Assembly (NCBI GenBank): GCA_950097015.1
Contig: CATNEN010000002.1
Span: 6,589,501-6,653,500, forward strand
Source of the DNA: Macrostomum hystrix
Taxonomy: Eukaryota; Platyhelminthes; Macrostomidae
DNA: 64,000 nucleotides
Direction: 5' to 3'
This document shows, piece after piece, positions 48,331-59,700 of this stretch. Numbering within the stretch: position 1 is the stretch's first letter; each line of letters starts with the position of its first letter. A program made the position numbers and the translations under genes. Below the pieces are notes generated by a model. It was not told the origin of the DNA, made no database searches, and saw nothing but the letters and a program-made list of their open reading frames with translations.

Positions 48331-49120
48331 TCTAGCTACTTATCCAAATTCTTACTTATATAGCAACTCATTTTGAAAAAAATATGCTATTAATTTAGCA
48401 TCTCTTCTACTACGTAGGTACTGATCTAGCTGTGAAATTCAGGCCAGAAACGCTAGCCTCTATTATAGTAGATGCAAAGAATTATTAAAAGTTTTTTGCA
48501 GATACTGACAGCTCTTATAGCTTTCAAGAACACACTTGGCTACTAGAAACTGGCATAATTATTGGCAGACATTCAATGCGAAATTAGAGAACTTTCTGTA
48601 GCAGCAAGTGCCGGTCGAACATCGATAAGAGGGCTGGCAATTTTGGTCAAGCCTAAACCCGTGCGCGCCACACTCCCCAATGGAAGTCGCACTCACTCGG
48701 AGACTTTGGTGCAAAACTTGCTGAGCACTCAACTCAGCCGGTGCAAGTGGGATCTTGGCGACCGTGATTTAGTGAGTCTTCTCTCGCCTGAACGAAGGGG
48801 CCTTGAAGTATCGACTCAGGAAGACCATTCTCTCGACCGTGCCAAGGGCAGGTTTGGTTGCTAACGAAGACTTGGGACATCGGGAAGCAGGACTCACTTC
48901 CGGATTCCAAACTGTCCTAGACTCACAATTCCTGGAATCCCTGCGCTCTGCTGTGCTGTGATTGGCCAGCTACTGGGGCGAAATCGTGAGGTACCACCGA
49001 CCAATGATCATTCATTTTCTCCCCTCATTTGGAGCAATAAAACACACAGACGAGTTGGAAGGGAAACTGGGAACTAGACTGCGAAATTTGAATTGCCTGC
49101 AATCGCCACAGATCACACTC
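48331..49120. other. Region upstream of the GPCR
   Basis: Non-repetitive sequence, probably promoter and 5' UTR of the GPCR. An open frame at 48562-48864 is not recognisable. A second in-frame ATG at 49004 would add 39 residues to the GPCR. Confidence 0.45.
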
Positions 49121-49744
49121 ATGTCCCTACTGCCCTATGAGCAGGGTCTGTACTCAAACTTCACCGAGTTCAGAGTCTACAAATGGCTCCTGTGGAGTGT
49201 CAGCCCCGCTGTGCTCACGGTTGGCACAGTTGGCAACGTCCTGGCAACCTGGGTGCTCTGGCAGGGCAGCAAACGGTCAAGCACCTTTGCCTACCTGCTT
49301 GTGCTGGGGTTCGCTGACCAGGTGGCCCTGCTGTCCGGCCTTCTGCGCAGCTGGCTCACCCAGCTCACCGGCTTGAACCTCAGCTTGCACAGTCCGTGGC
49401 TCTGTGTCAGCAGCCACCTGGTCTCAACTGCGTCCACCTACCTCAGCGTGCTGCTCATTGTGGCTGTGACGGTTGAGCGAGCCGGCATGGTGCAGCAGAA
49501 AACTGTCCGGCCCGCCAGCGACTCAGTACGCAAGGCCCGCTTTACCGTGGTGGCCCTCATTGCCGCCTGCTTGCTGATTAACGCGCACTGGCTGTTCACC
49601 TTGGATCTGTACGAGCACACCTGGCCTGGCACCAATGACACTATGCTCATCTGCGAGCTCAGAGAGAAATTCTCCTACCTGAGGGAGGAGCTGGCCTGGC
49701 TGGATTCATCGCTTTACTGCTTCGCCCCGTTCTGTGTCATTCTG
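49121..49744 (+). CDS. GPCR, exon 1 (TM1 to first half of TM5)
   Basis: It encodes 208 residues beginning MSLLPYEQGLYSNFTEF. The first ATG in frame is 49004; 49121 is preferred because it gives a short N-terminus just before TM1. It ends at the donor GTGCGTTGTG. Confidence 0.8.
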
Positions 49745-52556
49745 GTGCGTTGTGCCTACAAGTACATTCTGAGCCTGACGATCTGGCTTGATCCTCAGGA
49801 CAAGTTTCTCACCTCAAGAACAGGTTTCCCACCTCAAAAACTGGTTTCCCACCTCAAGAACAGGTTTCCCACCTCAAGAACAGGTTTCCCACCTCAAGAA
49901 CAGGTTTCCCACCTCAAGAACTGGTTTCCCACCTCAAGAACTGGTTTCCCACCTCAAGAACTGGTTTCCCACCTCAAGAACTGGTTTCCCACCTCAAGAA
50001 CTGGTTTCCCACCTCAAGAACACAGGTTTCCCACCTCAAGAACTGGTTTCCCACCTCAAGAACAGGTTTCCCACCTCAAGAACACAGGTTTCCCACCTCA
50101 AGAACAGGTTTCCCACCTCAAGAACTGGTTTCCCACCTCAAGAACTGGTTTCCCACCTCAAGAACTGGTTTCCCACCTCAAGAATCGAGGTTTCCCACCT
50201 CAAGAACACAGGTTTCCCACCTCAAGAACAGGTTTCCCACCTCAAGAACTGGTTTCCCACCTCAAGAACTGGTTTCCCACCTCAAGAACAGGTTTCCCAC
50301 CTCAAGAACAGGTTTCCCACCTCAAGAACAGGTTTCCCCCCTCAAGAACTGGTTTCCCACCTCAAGAACAGGTTTCCCACCTCAAGAACAGGTTTCCCAC
50401 CTCAAGAACCGAGGTTTCCCACCTCAAGAACAGGTTTCCCACCTCAAGAACCGAGGTTTCCCACCTCAAGAACAGGTTTCTCACCTCAAGAACAGGTTTC
50501 CCACCTCAAGAATCGAGGTTTCCCACCTCAAGAACAGGTTTCCCACCTCAAGAACAGGTTTCCCCCCTCAAGAACAGGTTTCCCACCTCAAGAACAGGTT
50601 TCCCACCTCAAGAACAGGTTTCCCACCTCAAGAACAGGTTTCCCACCTCAAGAACAGGTTTCCCACCTCAAGAACAGGTTTCCCACCTCAAGAATCGAGG
50701 TTTCCCACCTCAAGAACAGGTTTCCCACCTCAAGAATCGAGGTTTCCCCCCTCAAGAACAGGTTTCCCACCTCAAGAACAGGTTTCCCACCTCAAGAACA
50801 GGTTTCCCCCCTCAAGAACAGGTTTCCCACCTCAAGAACAGGTTTCCCACCTCAAGAACAGGTTTCCCACCTCAAGAACTGGTTTCCCACCTCAAGAACT
50901 GGTTTCCCACCTCAAGAACAGGTTTCCCACCTCAAGAACTGGTTTCCCACCTCAAGAACAGGTTTCCCACCTCAAGAACAGGTTTCCCACCTCAAGAACA
51001 GGTTTCCCACCTCAAGAACAGGTTTCCCACCTCAAGAACAGGTTTCCCACCTCAAGAACAGGTTTCCCACCTCAAGAACAGGTTTCCCACCTCAAGAACT
51101 GGTTTCCCACCTCAAGAACAGGTTTCCCACCTCAAGAACAGGTTTCCCACCTCAAGAACAGGTTTCCCACCTCAAGAACAGGTTTCCCACCTCAAGAACT
51201 GGTTTCCCACCTCAAGAACTGGTTTCCCACCTCAAGAACAGGTTTCCCACCTCAAGAACAGGTTTCCCACCTCAAGAACAGGTTTCCCACCTCAAGAACA
51301 GGTTTCCCACCACAAGAACAGGTTTCCCACCTCAAGAACTGGTTTCCCACCTCAAGAACAGGTATCCCAATTACCTGAAAATATTTCTAAATCCAGGTGT
51401 CTGGCAGGCTGCAAGATTGAAAGCAAGATTTAAGTCTTAAAATAGAGCACTTGTTTCTAGAAACAATCCTATTAAATCAGTCAAAATTCACTCTGAAAGC
51501 ATTTCCTTAGACATTGCTGACAGCTCTTGACTTCTCTGTGAGTGTGAGGTCGCACATATTTCCAGTTCAATAAACAAATTTAATAGCTGCCTCAACTCAT
51601 CTAGCATCTCGTAGAGAACTTCACTCGAAAAGCAGTCTTTGAAGTAGATTTTTAGTTTCTCTGCTCTATTCTCCAGCTGCAGCCTCACCTGCCTGAGCAA
51701 AGTGTAAAATAGAATTCTACTTTAACAGTGGAAGGACCACGACTGCCTACTTCACGACAGCTCCCCAAACCGAAGGACCGATTTTCGTGAAAGTCCACTA
51801 AATAGATGAGGATTTTCTGCCCTTTACGATGATCCTACTTTCAAGAGCGGAAGGCGATGAGCGCCTTCCTAAAAACAGCCAAAGACTGTACGAAAACAAC
51901 TGCAAAACACATGAACTTTCACCTGCAATCTGTACATCCAGCCCGCGCAATCCTCGCAGGTGTGCAACTGCCGCATCATCTTCGTGCTGCGCACCTCCGC
52001 TCGCTATCCGGCCTCGGCGATGAGCCGCGGCAGCTCCGGAGCTCCGGCCATTGAACTGCACGGCCTCCGCGGCAGGCGAAGCACCTTCGGCAACAGCTCC
52101 AGCGTTGCCACCGGCCAGCTGTCCAGCCAGGCCAGTTTCAACAGGAACTTCCGGCAGGTGACCGTCACCCTGCTGTCAGTGTCCGGACTGTTCCTGGCCA
52201 CCGCTCTGCCCATCACGGCTTTGAAAGTCGCGACCTCTCTGGGCAACTTCGTGACCGTGGACTACACGGACCCGCTGTTCCACAGCCGCTACCTCCTGGT
52301 GCAGGCCTGCACGGAGCTGCTGATGTACACCAACCACGCCTCCAACTTCTTCCTCTACTGCCTCTGCGGCAAGAAATTCCGCCGGGAGCTGGCCGCGAAA
52401 TTTGGCCGCCTTATCGATGCGACCAGGCGGCCAAGGGCCCGCAGCACGAACTTCAACAACTGCAACACCAACTTCAACAACACCAACAACAGCGGCGGCA
52501 ACGTCAACTCGATCAACGCCCAGTCGCGCCTGGCCTCCGATAGAGAAATTCAGTGA
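49121..52556 (+). CDS. Class A (rhodopsin-like) peptide-type GPCR (gene level, two exons)
   Basis: CDS is join(49121..49744,51960..52556), 406 residues, phase 0 at ATTCTG|GTGCGT and TCCTCGCAG|GTGTGC, which joins TM5 as FAPFCVIL-VCNCRIIFVL. It is a seven-helix plasma membrane receptor expected to signal through G proteins. TM1 has GN (38-39), TM2 LGFADQ, TM3 starts at Cys95 and ends VERA in place of DRY. TM4 has Trp157 and ECL2 has Cys178. TM6 has FLATALP (286-292), and TM7 has NHASNFFLY (333-341) in place of NPxxY. NH..NF.LY is usual in invertebrate FMRFamide-like and related neuropeptide receptors, so a peptide ligand is likely but not proven. N-glycosylation is possible at Asn13. The tail is Asn-rich. 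The frame reading from 48962 to 51433 is exon 1 read into a repeat. Confidence 0.85.
49794..51365. repeat. 20-bp minisatellite GTTTCCCACCTCAAGAACAG
   Basis: About 78 units start 49 bp inside the GPCR intron (49745-51959). Variants are AACTG, AATCGAG, AACACAG and CCCCCTC. Each unit junction reads CAG|GTTTCC. The array is open in two plus frames, giving false proteins of 550-823 residues. Confidence 0.97.
51366..51734. other. GPCR intron, unique part
   Basis: No gene is supported. A minus-strand frame of 70 residues at 51488-51700 has a coiled-coil-like look but no start context or partner exon. Confidence 0.5.
51735..51875 (-). repeat. Dispersed repeat family 2, copy 2 (inverted)
   Basis: It matches the reverse complement of 41285-41460, sharing blocks such as GACCGATTTTCGTGAAAGT, AGCTCCCCAAACCGA and TTTACGATGATCC. 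It lies in the GPCR intron. Confidence 0.7.
51960..52556 (+). CDS. GPCR, exon 2 (TM5 end to C-terminus)
   Basis: It begins VCNCRIIFVLRTSARYP after the acceptor GCAATCCTCGCAG. It holds ICL3, TM6, TM7, the KKFRREL segment of helix 8, and an Asn/Arg-rich tail ending SDREIQ. TGA is at 52554-52556. Confidence 0.85.
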   Translation: MCNCRIIFVLRTSARYPASAMSRGSSGAPAIELHGLRGRRSTFGNSSSVATGQLSSQASFNRNFRQVTVTLLSVSGLFLATALPITALKVATSLGNFVTVDYTDPLFHSRYLLVQACTELLMYTNHASNFFLYCLCGKKFRRELAAKFGRLIDATRRPRARSTNFNNCNTNFNNTNNSGGNVNSINAQSRLASDREIQ

Positions 52557-52809
52557 GGCCGATTTTTATTGAGCAGAAGACCTAAATTTGAGAACTGACT
52601 GAGACTGAATCATGCGCACCGTGTCTGTGTTGTCCCGCGTGATTGCTTGTTGTTAATCTTTTGTGGCTGACTCAGAGCATTCCGATTGGTCTGTTTAATT
52701 ATCAGCTGACTAGATTGCCGATGCGCACATGCAAGCAGTCTTTTTACTAACCTTTACCTGGCTAATCTTTACCAGGACACGATAATTAAGGGTAGGATTG
52801 TCATAATTT
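52557..52809. other. Likely 3' UTR of the GPCR
   Basis: Non-coding sequence between the GPCR stop and the next array. No AATAAA was seen in this short interval. Confidence 0.4.
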
Positions 52810-52811
52810 GA

Positions 52812-53915
52812 ACAGGTGAGATCCCACTGTGAACAGGTGAGATCCCACTGTGAACAGGTGCGATCCTACTGTGAACAGGTGAGATCCTACTGTGAACAGG
52901 TGCGATCCTACTGTGAACAGGTGAGATCCCACTGTGAACAGGTGAGATCCCACTGTGAACAGGTGCGATCCTACTGTGAACAGGTGAGATCCTACTGTGA
53001 ACAGGTGAGATCCTACTGTGAACAGGTGAGATCCTACTGTGAACAGGTGAGATCCCACTGTGAACAGGTGAGATCCTACTGTGAACAGGTGAGATCCTAC
53101 TGTGAACAGGTGAGATCCTACTGTGAACAGGTGAGATCCTACTGTGAACAGGTGCGATCCCACTGTGAACAGGTGAGATCCCACTGTGAACAGGTGAGAT
53201 CCCACTGTGAACAGGTGAGATCCTACTCCGAACAGGTGCGATCCTACTGTGAACAGGTGAGATCCCACTGTGAACAGGTGCGATCCCACTGTGAACAGGT
53301 GAGATCCTACCGTGAACAGGTGCGATCCCACTGTGAACAGGTGAGATCCTACTGTGAACAGGTGAGATCCTACCGTGAACAGGTGCGATCCCACTGTGAA
53401 CAGGTGAGATCCTACTGTGAACAGGTGAGATCCTACTGTGAACAGGTGAGATCCTACTGTGAACAGGTAAGATCCTACTGTGAACAGGTGCGATCTCACT
53501 GTGAACAGGTGAGATCCTACTGTGAACAGGTGAGATCCTACTGTGAACAGGTGAGATCCCACTGTGAACAGGTGCGATCCCACTGTGAACAGGTGAGATC
53601 CTACTGTGAACAGGTGAGATCCTACTGTGAACAGGTGAGATCCCACTGTGAACAGGTGCGATCCCACTGTGAACAGGTAAGATCCTACTGTGAACAGGTG
53701 CGATCTCACTGTGAACAGGTGAGATCCTACTGTGAACAGGTGAGATCCTACTGTGAACAGGTGAGATCCCACTGTGAACAGGTGCGATCCCACTGTGAAC
53801 AGGTGAGATCCTACTGTGAACAGGTGAGATCCTACTGTGAACAGGTGAGATCCTTCTGTGAACAGGTGAGATCCTACTGTGAACAGGTGAGATCCTTCTG
53901 TGAACAGGTCAGATC
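52812..53915. repeat. 21-bp minisatellite GTGAGATCCTACTGTGAACAG
   Basis: About 52 units with A/G at the fifth base (GTGAG or GTGCG), a few GTAAG, and CCCAC/CCTAC variants. Most junctions read AACAG|GTGAGATCC, an excellent 5' splice consensus. It is downstream of the GPCR stop and not inside a proven intron. Both strands are open across it (QVRSYCE and VGSHLFT repeats), which is an artefact. Confidence 0.97.
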
Positions 53916-54411
53916 AATCTCGAATGAATCAAACTTTCATCAAGCACGTCGCATTATTTTGTACTTTTAAACATGTAATTTAAACAGACTAAATATTCTT
54001 AGACATATCAGAAATATGAAATAAAAATATTTTTAGAAGAAATGTGAGTTGTGGCAATCTTTTTTGCAACTAATAATAACAAAATCCTGTTATTATTTAT
54101 ATTTTTATGGATATTTTTTATCATGTATATTTTAGGTGATAAAGTACAGCGAAAGCATCTTTTATGTTTGCTTGCTTACAAATTTACGGCCTTGTATAAG
54201 TTCAATTGATCATTGTGAAACTCTTAGTCGTAATTGCAAATACTTAGCTATGATGAACTCGTATGCTTGACAATTATACTTGTTTGTCCAAACTATCTAA
54301 AATATAAAATATTAACGGAGCTTGCCTACTTTTATTTAATGTCTTTAAAACTGTTTAAAACAGTATTTTCACGCTAACATATTTCTGTCTATCATTTTTA
54401 TGGCTGTATAA
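53916..54411. other. AT-rich spacer
   Basis: No gene or repeat is supported. An AATAAAAA lies near 54020. Confidence 0.5.
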
Positions 54412-54960
54412 CAGGTGTCATGTCTAACAGATGATTGTCTAACAGGTGTCATGTCTAACAGATGATTGTCTAACAGGTGTCATGTCTAACATATGATTGT
54501 CTAACAGGTGTCATGTCTAACATATGACATGACACTGTCTAACAGGTGACTGTCTAACAGATGATTGTCTAACAGGTGTGTGTCTAACATGTGACTGTCT
54601 AGCAGGTAACTGTCTAACATGTGTCTGTCTAACAGATGATTGTCTAACAGATGACTGTACAACAGGTGACTGTCTGTCTAACAGGTGACTGTCTGTCTAA
54701 CAGGTGAGTGTCTAACAGGTAGGTTTGTGTATAAAAGGTTGGTGTGTATCTAACAGGTGACGGTCTGTCTAACAGGTGTCTGTCTAACATGTGACTGTCT
54801 AACAGGTAACTGTCTAACATGTGACTGTCTAACAGGTAACTGTCTAACAGGTGACTGTCTATTAGGTTTGTCTGTGTGTCAAAACAGGTTACCGTCTGTG
54901 TGTCTAACAGGTGACTGTCTGTGTATCTAACAGGTGAACATCTATCCGTTAGGTGACTGT
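54412..54960. repeat. 15-16-bp minisatellite TGTCTAACAGGTGACTG
   Basis: About 33 variable units of TGTCTAACAGGTGAC, with GTGTC, GTAAC and ATGATTG forms. Many read AACAG|GTGACT or AACAG|GTAACT, again donor-like. Confidence 0.92.
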
Positions 54961-55274
54961 CCTATTCATCAATGTAAAAATTAATAGTAGTGATTTTAAA
55001 AAATTACCACACCGAATTACGTGATTTGTTCCGAACCAGAGCCACTTACGACACACGCATCTTTCTAGGTTTTCTAAGTCTAAAACATCTTGCAAGTAAA
55101 CACAAGCCGACATTTTCTGAGGTAACTTAACTTTCTCAAAACACGGCACCCTGTGAGCACGCCCTGATATTATTTTTGTAGTGGATCTGAGCACGCCTGC
55201 TCCCCCCCCACTGACCCCCCAGGGCAGGTAGGTGTGTGACGAGTATGGCTGGGGGAAATATTATAACAGTTAAT
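54961..55274. other. Short spacer
   Basis: No gene is seen. It includes a C-rich run CTCCCCCCCCACTGACCCCC at about 55199. Confidence 0.5.
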
Positions 55275-55930
55275 GAATGAGTTCCTGAGTACAAAGTTCG
55301 TGAGTTACTGAGTCCCGAGTTCCTCGGATTCCCGAGTTCCTGAGTCCCGATTCCCGAGTTCCTGAGTCACGATTCCCGATTCCCGAGTTCCTGAGATTCC
55401 CGAGTTCCTGAGTCCCGATTCCCGAGTTCCTGAGTCCCGATTCCCGAGTTCCTGAGTCCCGATTCCCGAGTTTCCGAGTCCCGAGTTCCTGAGTCCCGAT
55501 TCCCGAGTTCCTGAGATTCCCGAGTTCCTGAGTCCCGATTCCCGAGTTTCCGAGTCCCGAGTTCCGGAGTCCCGAGTTCCCGAGTCCTGATTTCCTAAGC
55601 TCCGGAATTCCTAAGTTCCGAGTTCCCGAGTCCCGAATTCCCGAGTTCCGAGTTCCTGAGTCCCGAGTTCCTGAGTCCCGAGTTCCTGAGTCCCGAGTTC
55701 GCGAGTCCCGAGTCCTGAGTTCCTGAGTCCCGAGTTCGCGAGTCCCGAGTCCTGAGTTCCTGAGTCCCGAGTTCCTGAGTCCCGAGTTCCTGAGTCCCGA
55801 GTTCGCGAGTCCCGAGTCCTGAGTTCCTGAGTCCCGAATTCGCGAGTCCCGTGTCCTGAGTTCCTGAGTCCCGAGTTCCTGAGTCCGGATTCCCGAATTT
55901 CTGAGTCCCAAGTATTGTTGACGCGTTTCA
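55275..55930. repeat. Degenerate GAGTTCCTGAGTCCC repeat
   Basis: A compound array of GAGTTCCTGAGTCCCGA and GATTCCC blocks of about 10-22 bp with no fixed period. The minus-strand frame at 55270-55983 (SGLRNSG type) is an artefact. Confidence 0.93.
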
Positions 55931-56491
55931 GAGTCCCAAGTCCCCAGACTCAAAACTCTTAGTACAATGTGTTCGGTGCGCAAAGTATCCGGGAATTGAA
56001 AAACACTCAGACAAAAAGCAAGTCGCGTTCCGCAGACGAGCCTGTCAAATCGAATTTACCAAAATCTGGCATCGCATGCGAACCTGCCCAGACTGAGCAA
56101 ATATGAAATTGAATTTGACTCAGTCTGGCACAGGTGAGCTGAAAGGTACTGAGGTGGGGCAGGCAGGCCGGTGATCGTGACGGACGGCCGCTAATCAGCG
56201 CCATGACCAAGGGATGAGCATTCCATCTATGGCAGTCCAAATAAGAGACTTAAGCATGTGAGCTGCCGCGCTCAGTCCTGTTATTATTGAAGCGCTGAAC
56301 ACGGCTGTCCTTTTTGTTCCCTTTCTATGTTCCCTAACAATCGGTGTAGAGTTACAGAGAAAAACAGTGACCAATTATGATAGCCAAGTCAAAAATGCAA
56401 ACCCTCAGTAAAAGACAATCAACTCATCCACACTATTTATTACCTGCAAGTCTTCAGTGCTCGCAAGATTCTAAAATACTGCTATCTGCTG
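55931..56491. other. Unique spacer
   Basis: No recognisable coding exon. CTGCCCAGACTGAGCAAATATGAAATTG and ATTTGACTCAGTCTGGCACAGG (about 56086-56136) form an imperfect inverted pair around ATTTGA. Confidence 0.45.
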
Positions 56492-57372
56492 CGATTCCAG
56501 CTGCCACTCTTGCTACGATTCTAGCTGCTACTCCTGCTGCGATTCTAGCCGCTCCCTCTAGCTACGATTCCAGCTGCCACTCTTGCTGCGATTCCAGCTG
56601 CTACTCCTGCTGCGATTCCAGCCGCCACTCTTGCTGCGATTCTAGCTGCTACTCCTGCTGCGATTCTAGCCGCCACTCTTGCTGCGATTCTAGCCGCTCC
56701 CTCTTGCTACGATTCCAGCTGCAACTCTTGCTGCGATTCTAGCCGCTCCCTCTTGCTACGATTCCAGCTGCCACTCTTGTTGCGATTCCAGCTGCCACTC
56801 TTGCTGCGATACGAGCTGCCACTCTTGTTGCGATTCTAGCCGCTCCCTCTTGCTACGATTCCAGCTGCAACTCTTGCTGCGATTCTAGCCGCTCCCTCTT
56901 GCTACGATTCCAGCTGCCACTCTTGCTGCGATACGAGCTGCCACTCTTGCTACGATTCCAGCAGCCAGTCTTGCTACGATTCCAGCAGCCACTCTTGCTA
57001 CGATTTCAGCAACCACTCTTGCTTCGATTCCAGCTGCCACTTTTGCTGCGATTCCAGCTGCCACTTTTGCTGCGATACGAGCTGCCACTCTTGCTACGAT
57101 TTCAGCAACCACTCTTGCTTCGATTCCAGCTGCCACTTTTGCTGCGATTCCAGCTGCCACTTTTGCTGCGATACGAGCTGCCACTCTTGCTACGATTTCA
57201 GCAACCACTCTTGCTTCGATTCCAGCTGCCACTTTTGCTGCGATACGAGCTGCCACTCTTGCTACGATTCCAGCAGCCACTCTTGCTACGATTCCAGCAG
57301 CCACTCTTGCTACGATTTCAGCAACCACTCTTGCTTCGATTCCAGCTGCCACTTTTGCTACGATGCAAGTCA
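56492..57372. repeat. 24-bp minisatellite CTTGCTGCGATTCCAGCTGC+CACT
   Basis: About 36 units with TGCGATTC/TACGATTC and CCAGC/CTAGC variants. Open on both strands because of the 24-bp period; the LLLRFQLP and IVARVAAG proteins are artefacts. Confidence 0.95.
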
Positions 57373-58035
57373 CTCAAGCAGCGATTCCAGCAGTCGAAGA
57401 ACTCTGTCATCTATACCAAAAATCAGGCCCTGACTTCTTCCGAGCGCGTTCGCCATTAAAATGAACCAGTGGAAGTATCGACCAATTTCGTCGATGGATA
57501 TGAGATCATGACAGACTCAAATCAATGGATACTTTAAGTTTGTCGCACTCTGCCGTCAGAAACGAGGATTTAGTTAGGAGATAAATAACTCGTATGAAAA
57601 ATCCTTCTATCTGCTTGTCCACCGTGACGGCAAAAAGTGCCTCATCAGGGACTAAGAGTCCCTGGCTGCATTGTGGGGAAAAAATCCCCAATTGGGAGTT
57701 AGCCGCAGCTGTGAGGGGAAAACAGCTCGAGGACTGAGGGGGGGGGCTTAGCTTGCGGTCGACCGCACGAGCTGCACTGGCTACACTGGCTGCATGTGGC
57801 TAGCAGCATTCTGAGCAGTCCGGTTTGAGTCTCAGGCTCAGGGGTCTCAGGACTGCCGGATCTCAAGCGTGTAACTGGAGCCCAAACTCGCCAGCCAGCT
57901 AATTTCTAATGCGGCTTATCCAGGAGAGCTGGCCCGAGTCCACAGAGTGCGCTTTGTGAACTGGCCGCAGAGCTGCAGATTCTAATAGAATAATTCGATT
58001 AGGACAAAATCTTTTATTAATAGAATTCTTTTGTT
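57373..58035. other. Unique spacer between two related arrays
   Basis: No gene is supported. It contains a short G run and CTGCACTGGCTACACTGGCTGC near 57772. Confidence 0.45.
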
Positions 58036-58440
58036 TCCAATCCTGCTGCGATTCTGGCTGCAGTTCTTGCTACGATTCTAGCTGCAGTTCCTGCTGCGAT
58101 TCCAGCTGCAGTTTCTGCTGCGATTCCTACTGCAGTTCCTGCTGTGATTCAAACTGCATTTCCTGGTGCGATTCCAGCTGCAGTTCCTGCTGCGATTCCA
58201 GCTGCAGTGTCTGCTGCGATTCCTACTGCAGTTCCTGCTGCGATTCCTACTGAAGTTCCTGCTGAGATTCTAGCTGTAGTTCCTGCTGCGATTCTAGCTG
58301 CAGTTCCTGTTGTGACTCCTACTGCAGTTTCTGTTGCGATTATTCCAGCTGCAGTTCCTGCTGTGATTCTTGCTACGATTCCATCTGCATCTTCTGCTAC
58401 GATTCCATCTGCATCTTCTGCTACGATTCTTGTATCACTT
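58036..58440. repeat. 24-bp minisatellite CCTGCTGCGATTCTAGCTGC+AGTT, same family as 56.5 kb
   Basis: About 17 units share the CTGCGATTCNAGCTGC core with the array 660 bp upstream, but carry AGTTCCTG where that one has CACTCTTG. Confidence 0.95.
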
Positions 58441-59385
58441 TAGCTGTAAGGATTTTCTGTTTCTCCTAATTAGATTTTATAAGTACACTTTCAGGTTTCC
58501 ACAGGAATGAAACGGAATTCCAGCAAATGGAGCACAGCAAAGCTTCCACTGACAGATAAGCAAAAAGTTTGAGTTTGCATTGCCGCGCAGGCATGATCAG
58601 CTGGGTGCGAATCCAATCAGTGCTCTCCGCGGTGATCAGTCAGGCCGACAATGGCCAATTATTGCTTCGAACTGCCGAAGCGAACTGCAACCGCCGCACC
58701 CTTATCTAATCTATCTTCGCAAGCGCTTCATCCGGCCTTACAAATTCATTTCCCATCTGGCACCGGGTTTATTTAGATCGGTGCGTTCTCTTAAAAGATA
58801 AGACTATTTTATCAGTAACTTTTTAAGAGTCCATTATCGATCGATCCTTGATTGATCGGAAACAAATCGCCAGGACTCGAGCTATACCTCCGAATGAAGG
58901 CAGAGACTGCATGGGGATGATTAGACAGGTTCTCGGAGGCCGCACTTTTTGGCTAATGAATTATTGACAGACACGTCTGAGCCTCATCTGGCACTGCAGA
59001 CTCAAGGCTACTCACAGTTTGAGTAGTCGGCAGTTTGTTTGGGTGGCTCAGATGACTGCTCAACCAGCCTCCAACCCAGATCCCACCGCAGATTCGACAT
59101 CAGTAAGGAGCGCAGCTAGATTAGGGATTAAATCGGATTAACAGACGCAGGGAAGCCGAGCTAATTACCGAACTCTCAGATAGGAGAAAAGATGCACTGA
59201 AACCGCTTTTTTGTCTGCTCGTCTGGCTTTGCGCGAGGAGCTCACTGATTGATTCGGCATGTTCAGACAGTCCAGAGAAACACTCGATTAAAGTACATGG
59301 GACGGGAGGTGACGAAGTTAAGTAAGTTGATAAATCGATTCGAGTATCGAAAAAGCAAGGTGAGGTTTCAGAAAGCTTGTCAAGA
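58441..59385. other. Unique spacer
   Basis: No gene called. A 73-residue plus frame at 58580-58801 lacks domain character and a partner exon. ATCGATCGATCCTTGATTGATCGG (about 58837-58860) is an imperfect palindrome. Confidence 0.45.
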
Positions 59386-59700
59386 ACACAAGGGTGTCAG
59401 GAAGTGAAGGGTGTCAGGAAGACAGGGTGTCAGGAATTGAAGGGTGTCAGGAATTGAAGGGTGTCAGGAATTGAAGGGTGTCAGGAATTGAAGGGTGTCA
59501 AGAAGACAGGGTGTCAGTAATTGAAGGGTGTCAAGAAGACAGGGTGTCAGGAATTGAAGGGTGTCAGGAAGACAGGGTGTCAGGAATTGAAGGGTGTTAA
59601 GAAGACAATGGCTTCAAGAAGACAAAGGTGTCAGGAAGTGAAGGAAGGAAGTAGGTGTCAGAAGAGGAAGACGTCAGAAAAGGAGTGTCAGAAAGGAATT
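59386..59700. repeat. 18-bp minisatellite GTGTCAGGAATTGAAGGG
   Basis: About 17 units, with AAGACAGG variants replacing AATTGAAGG. Confidence 0.92.

Noticed and set aside
48962-51433. Open frame of 823 residues
   Set aside because: It starts at TTG and runs past the GPCR donor into the 20-bp array. The alternative join at 49744/51960 gives a complete seven-helix receptor.
52801-53970. Frames of 330 and 384 residues on both strands
   Set aside because: Products of the 21-bp period; both strands being open at once is typical of a minisatellite, not a gene.
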